Notes under the pieces: generated by a model
What the model was told of the DNA's origin: nothing
The model's input: only the letters and a program-made list of their open reading frames with translations
Databases searched by the model: none
Program-made: the position numbers and the translations under genes
Shown: piece after piece, positions 6,725 through 7,272 of the stretch
Layout of the letters: each line of letters begins with the position of its first letter
How positions within the stretch are numbered: position 1 is the stretch's first letter
From: Caldifarciminota bacterium
GTDB taxonomy: Bacteria > Hydrothermota > Tepidihabitantia > Tepidihabitantales > Tepidihabitantaceae
NCBI GenBank assembly: GCA_016935295.1
Contig: JAFGRF010000353.1
Span: 1 to 7,272, forward strand
DNA: 7,272 nt
Direction: 5' to 3'

Positions 6725-6752
6725 AGTCTAGGGCGGAGGCAGGCCAAGTCAA
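6725..6752 (-). promoter_or_regulatory. Putative promoter of the MFS gene, leaderless arrangement
   Basis: On the minus strand TTGACT (6752-6747), a 16-nt spacer and TAGACT (6730-6725, 4 of 6 matches to TATAAT) lie just before the MFS gene. Only 9 nt separate the -10 box from the ATG at 6715, so transcription would start within about 3 nt of the start codon. This agrees with the missing ribosome site. The -35 hexamer is identical to that of the GT operon promoter. Confidence 0.5.
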
Positions 6753-6765
6753 AAGGCGAATACGC

Positions 6766-6830
6766 GGGAAAATGGGGACTGTCCCTTCGCAGGGCCCTGT
6801 GCGATTCCCAGGGACTGTCCCCGTTTTCCC
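6766..6830. repeat. REP-like imperfect palindrome with GGGACTGTCCC arms
   Basis: The arms gggaaaatggggactgtccc (6766-6785) and gggactgtccccgttttccc (6811-6830) are inverted repeats matching at 18 of 20 positions. Each arm itself contains the odd palindrome GGGACTGTCCC. The central part folds further (TCGCA 6787-6791 with TGCGA 6800-6804) and holds the palindrome CAGGGCCCTG (6790-6799). The 65-nt unit can therefore form one long hairpin with an internal loop. Such intergenic GGGGACTGTCCC-type hairpins are common as dispersed REP/BIME-like elements mobilised by RAYT-type (Y1_Tnp) enzymes; that link is family knowledge, and no transposase is in this window. It lies between two divergent genes, so it is not placed as a terminator. 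Confidence 0.75.
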
Positions 6831-6840
6831 AGCTCGAAAC

Positions 6841-6930
6841 ACGAAGCTCGAATGACGATTGAATACCGAATCCCGAAGTCCGAATCGGGCATTCTCTTCA
6901 TTCGAGCTTGATTCGTCATCCGTGCTTCGG
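6841..6930. repeat. Cluster of degenerate inverted CGAA-type intergenic repeats
   Basis: The 12-mer aagctcgaatga (6844-6855) is inverted perfectly at 6898-6909. A longer copy, acgaagctcgaatgacga (6841-6858), is inverted at 6913-6930 with 15 of 18 matches. Between them lie CGAAT/CGAAG words about 8-10 nt apart and a small inner hairpin (cccga 6872-6876 with tcggg 6885-6889). No reading frame with recognisable coding character crosses it. It looks like decayed repeat DNA that can fold in alternative ways; function is unknown. Confidence 0.6.
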
Positions 6931-6967
6931 ATTTTGGAACAGGCCGGCTTCGCGCCGGCGGGCGCGT

Positions 6968-6995
6968 TTGACCGCTGCCGTGCCCGCGCTATCAT
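6968..6995 (+). promoter_or_regulatory. Putative promoter of the lipoprotein gene, near-leaderless
   Basis: TTGACC (6968-6973), a 16-nt spacer and TATCAT (6990-6995, 5 of 6 matches to TATAAT) precede the plus-strand gene. Eight nucleotides separate the -10 box from the ATG at 7004, which would give a leaderless transcript if that ATG is used, or a leader of about 40 nt if the GTG at 7043 is used. Spacer length and geometry match the MFS promoter on the other strand. Confidence 0.55.
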
Positions 6996-7003
6996 TGTGG
7001 TCG

Positions 7004-7272
7004 ATGGACAGTGTTCCAGTGGTCAAGAGGTCGAGTGGTCCAGTGGCCCGGACGAGGCTGGCTTCGTGTCTTTGTGCCTTTGTGGTTATCCCCGTTCTGC
7101 TCCTGTCTGCCTGCGGTCCGAATCTGCCCAAGCTGCGCGAGCAACTGAACGACCCTGACCCGGACAAGAGGGCGGCCGCGATCCAGGCCCTGGGCGATGC
7201 CAGGGATACGGTCTCAGTGCCGAGGATCGTAGAGCTGCTGCAGGATACGGTTCCGGTGGTACGCAAGGCCGC
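7004..7272 (+). CDS. Lipoprotein with HEAT-like repeats, N-terminal part only
   Basis: From the ATG at 7004 the open frame runs 89 codons to the window edge. A hydrophobic stretch ends in the lipobox LLSAC, with Cys37 as the predicted lipid-modified residue followed by GPN, so the mature protein should be anchored to a membrane outside the cytoplasm. After it come paired helices: LREQLNDPDPDKRAAAIQAL and then VPRIVELLQDTVPVVRKAA. This is the pattern of HEAT/PBS-lyase-type repeats, which usually serve as protein-binding scaffolds. The start is uncertain. ATG 7004 fits the promoter as a leaderless start but gives a long 36-residue signal peptide. GTG at 7043 would give a normal 23-residue signal peptide beginning MARTRLAS and has AAGAGGT at 7025-7031 as a distant ribosome site. 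The gene is divergent from the MFS gene. The binding partner is unknown. Confidence 0.75.
   Translation, partial: MDSVPVVKRSSGPVARTRLASCLCAFVVIPVLLLSACGPNLPKLREQLNDPDPDKRAAAIQALGDARDTVSVPRIVELLQDTVPVVRKA

Noticed and set aside
6916..7266. 116-codon minus-strand frame opposite the lipoprotein
   Set aside because: It is antisense to a frame with a clear lipobox and HEAT-like helices and has no motif of its own.

Overview
This is a GC-rich bacterial window, probably from an uncultivated lineage. There are four complete genes on the minus strand and the first part of one gene on the plus strand. I see no phage, IS, CRISPR, tRNA or rRNA. The degenerate short repeats between genes and the glycosyltransferase/GH130 pairing resemble GC-rich candidate-phylum genomes such as WOR-3. 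That taxonomic guess is weak and rests on style, not on a marker gene.

Layout, left to right. Positions 1-243 hold a degenerate tandem array with an exact 12-bp period, about 20 units without an indel, running off the left edge. Positions 244-381 show little beyond a weak minus-strand promoter-like pair. A perfect 13-bp hairpin at 382-414 probably ends the minus-strand operon. Positions 434-544 carry an in-frame remnant of a TrkA-C-like domain just behind the stop codon of the next gene. Positions 545-2176 encode a CPA2-type cation/proton antiporter with two CBS domains. Positions 2226-3200 encode a GH130 family glycoside phosphorylase or hydrolase. Positions 3197-5467 encode a two-domain GT4-like glycosyltransferase whose C-terminal half looks like an alpha/alpha toroid. 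A near-consensus sigma-70 promoter lies just upstream at 5494-5522. Positions 5573-6715 encode an MFS transporter. The divergent intergenic region 6716-7003 has two promoter-like pairs placed for leaderless or near-leaderless transcripts, a REP-like long hairpin and a cluster of degenerate inverted repeats. From 7004 a plus-strand lipoprotein with HEAT-like repeats runs off the right edge.

How the genes may work together: the GT and GH130 genes overlap by 4 bp (ATGA), so they are probably translated together and act on the same cytoplasmic glycan or glycoside. One would build it from a nucleotide sugar and the other would cut or phosphorolyse it. The antiporter follows after 49 bp and is probably in the same transcript. 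If so, carbohydrate (possibly compatible-solute or reserve glycan) metabolism is tied to ion or pH homeostasis. The glycan is not identifiable from sequence alone.

The least explained elements are the 12-bp array and the broken C-terminus of the antiporter.
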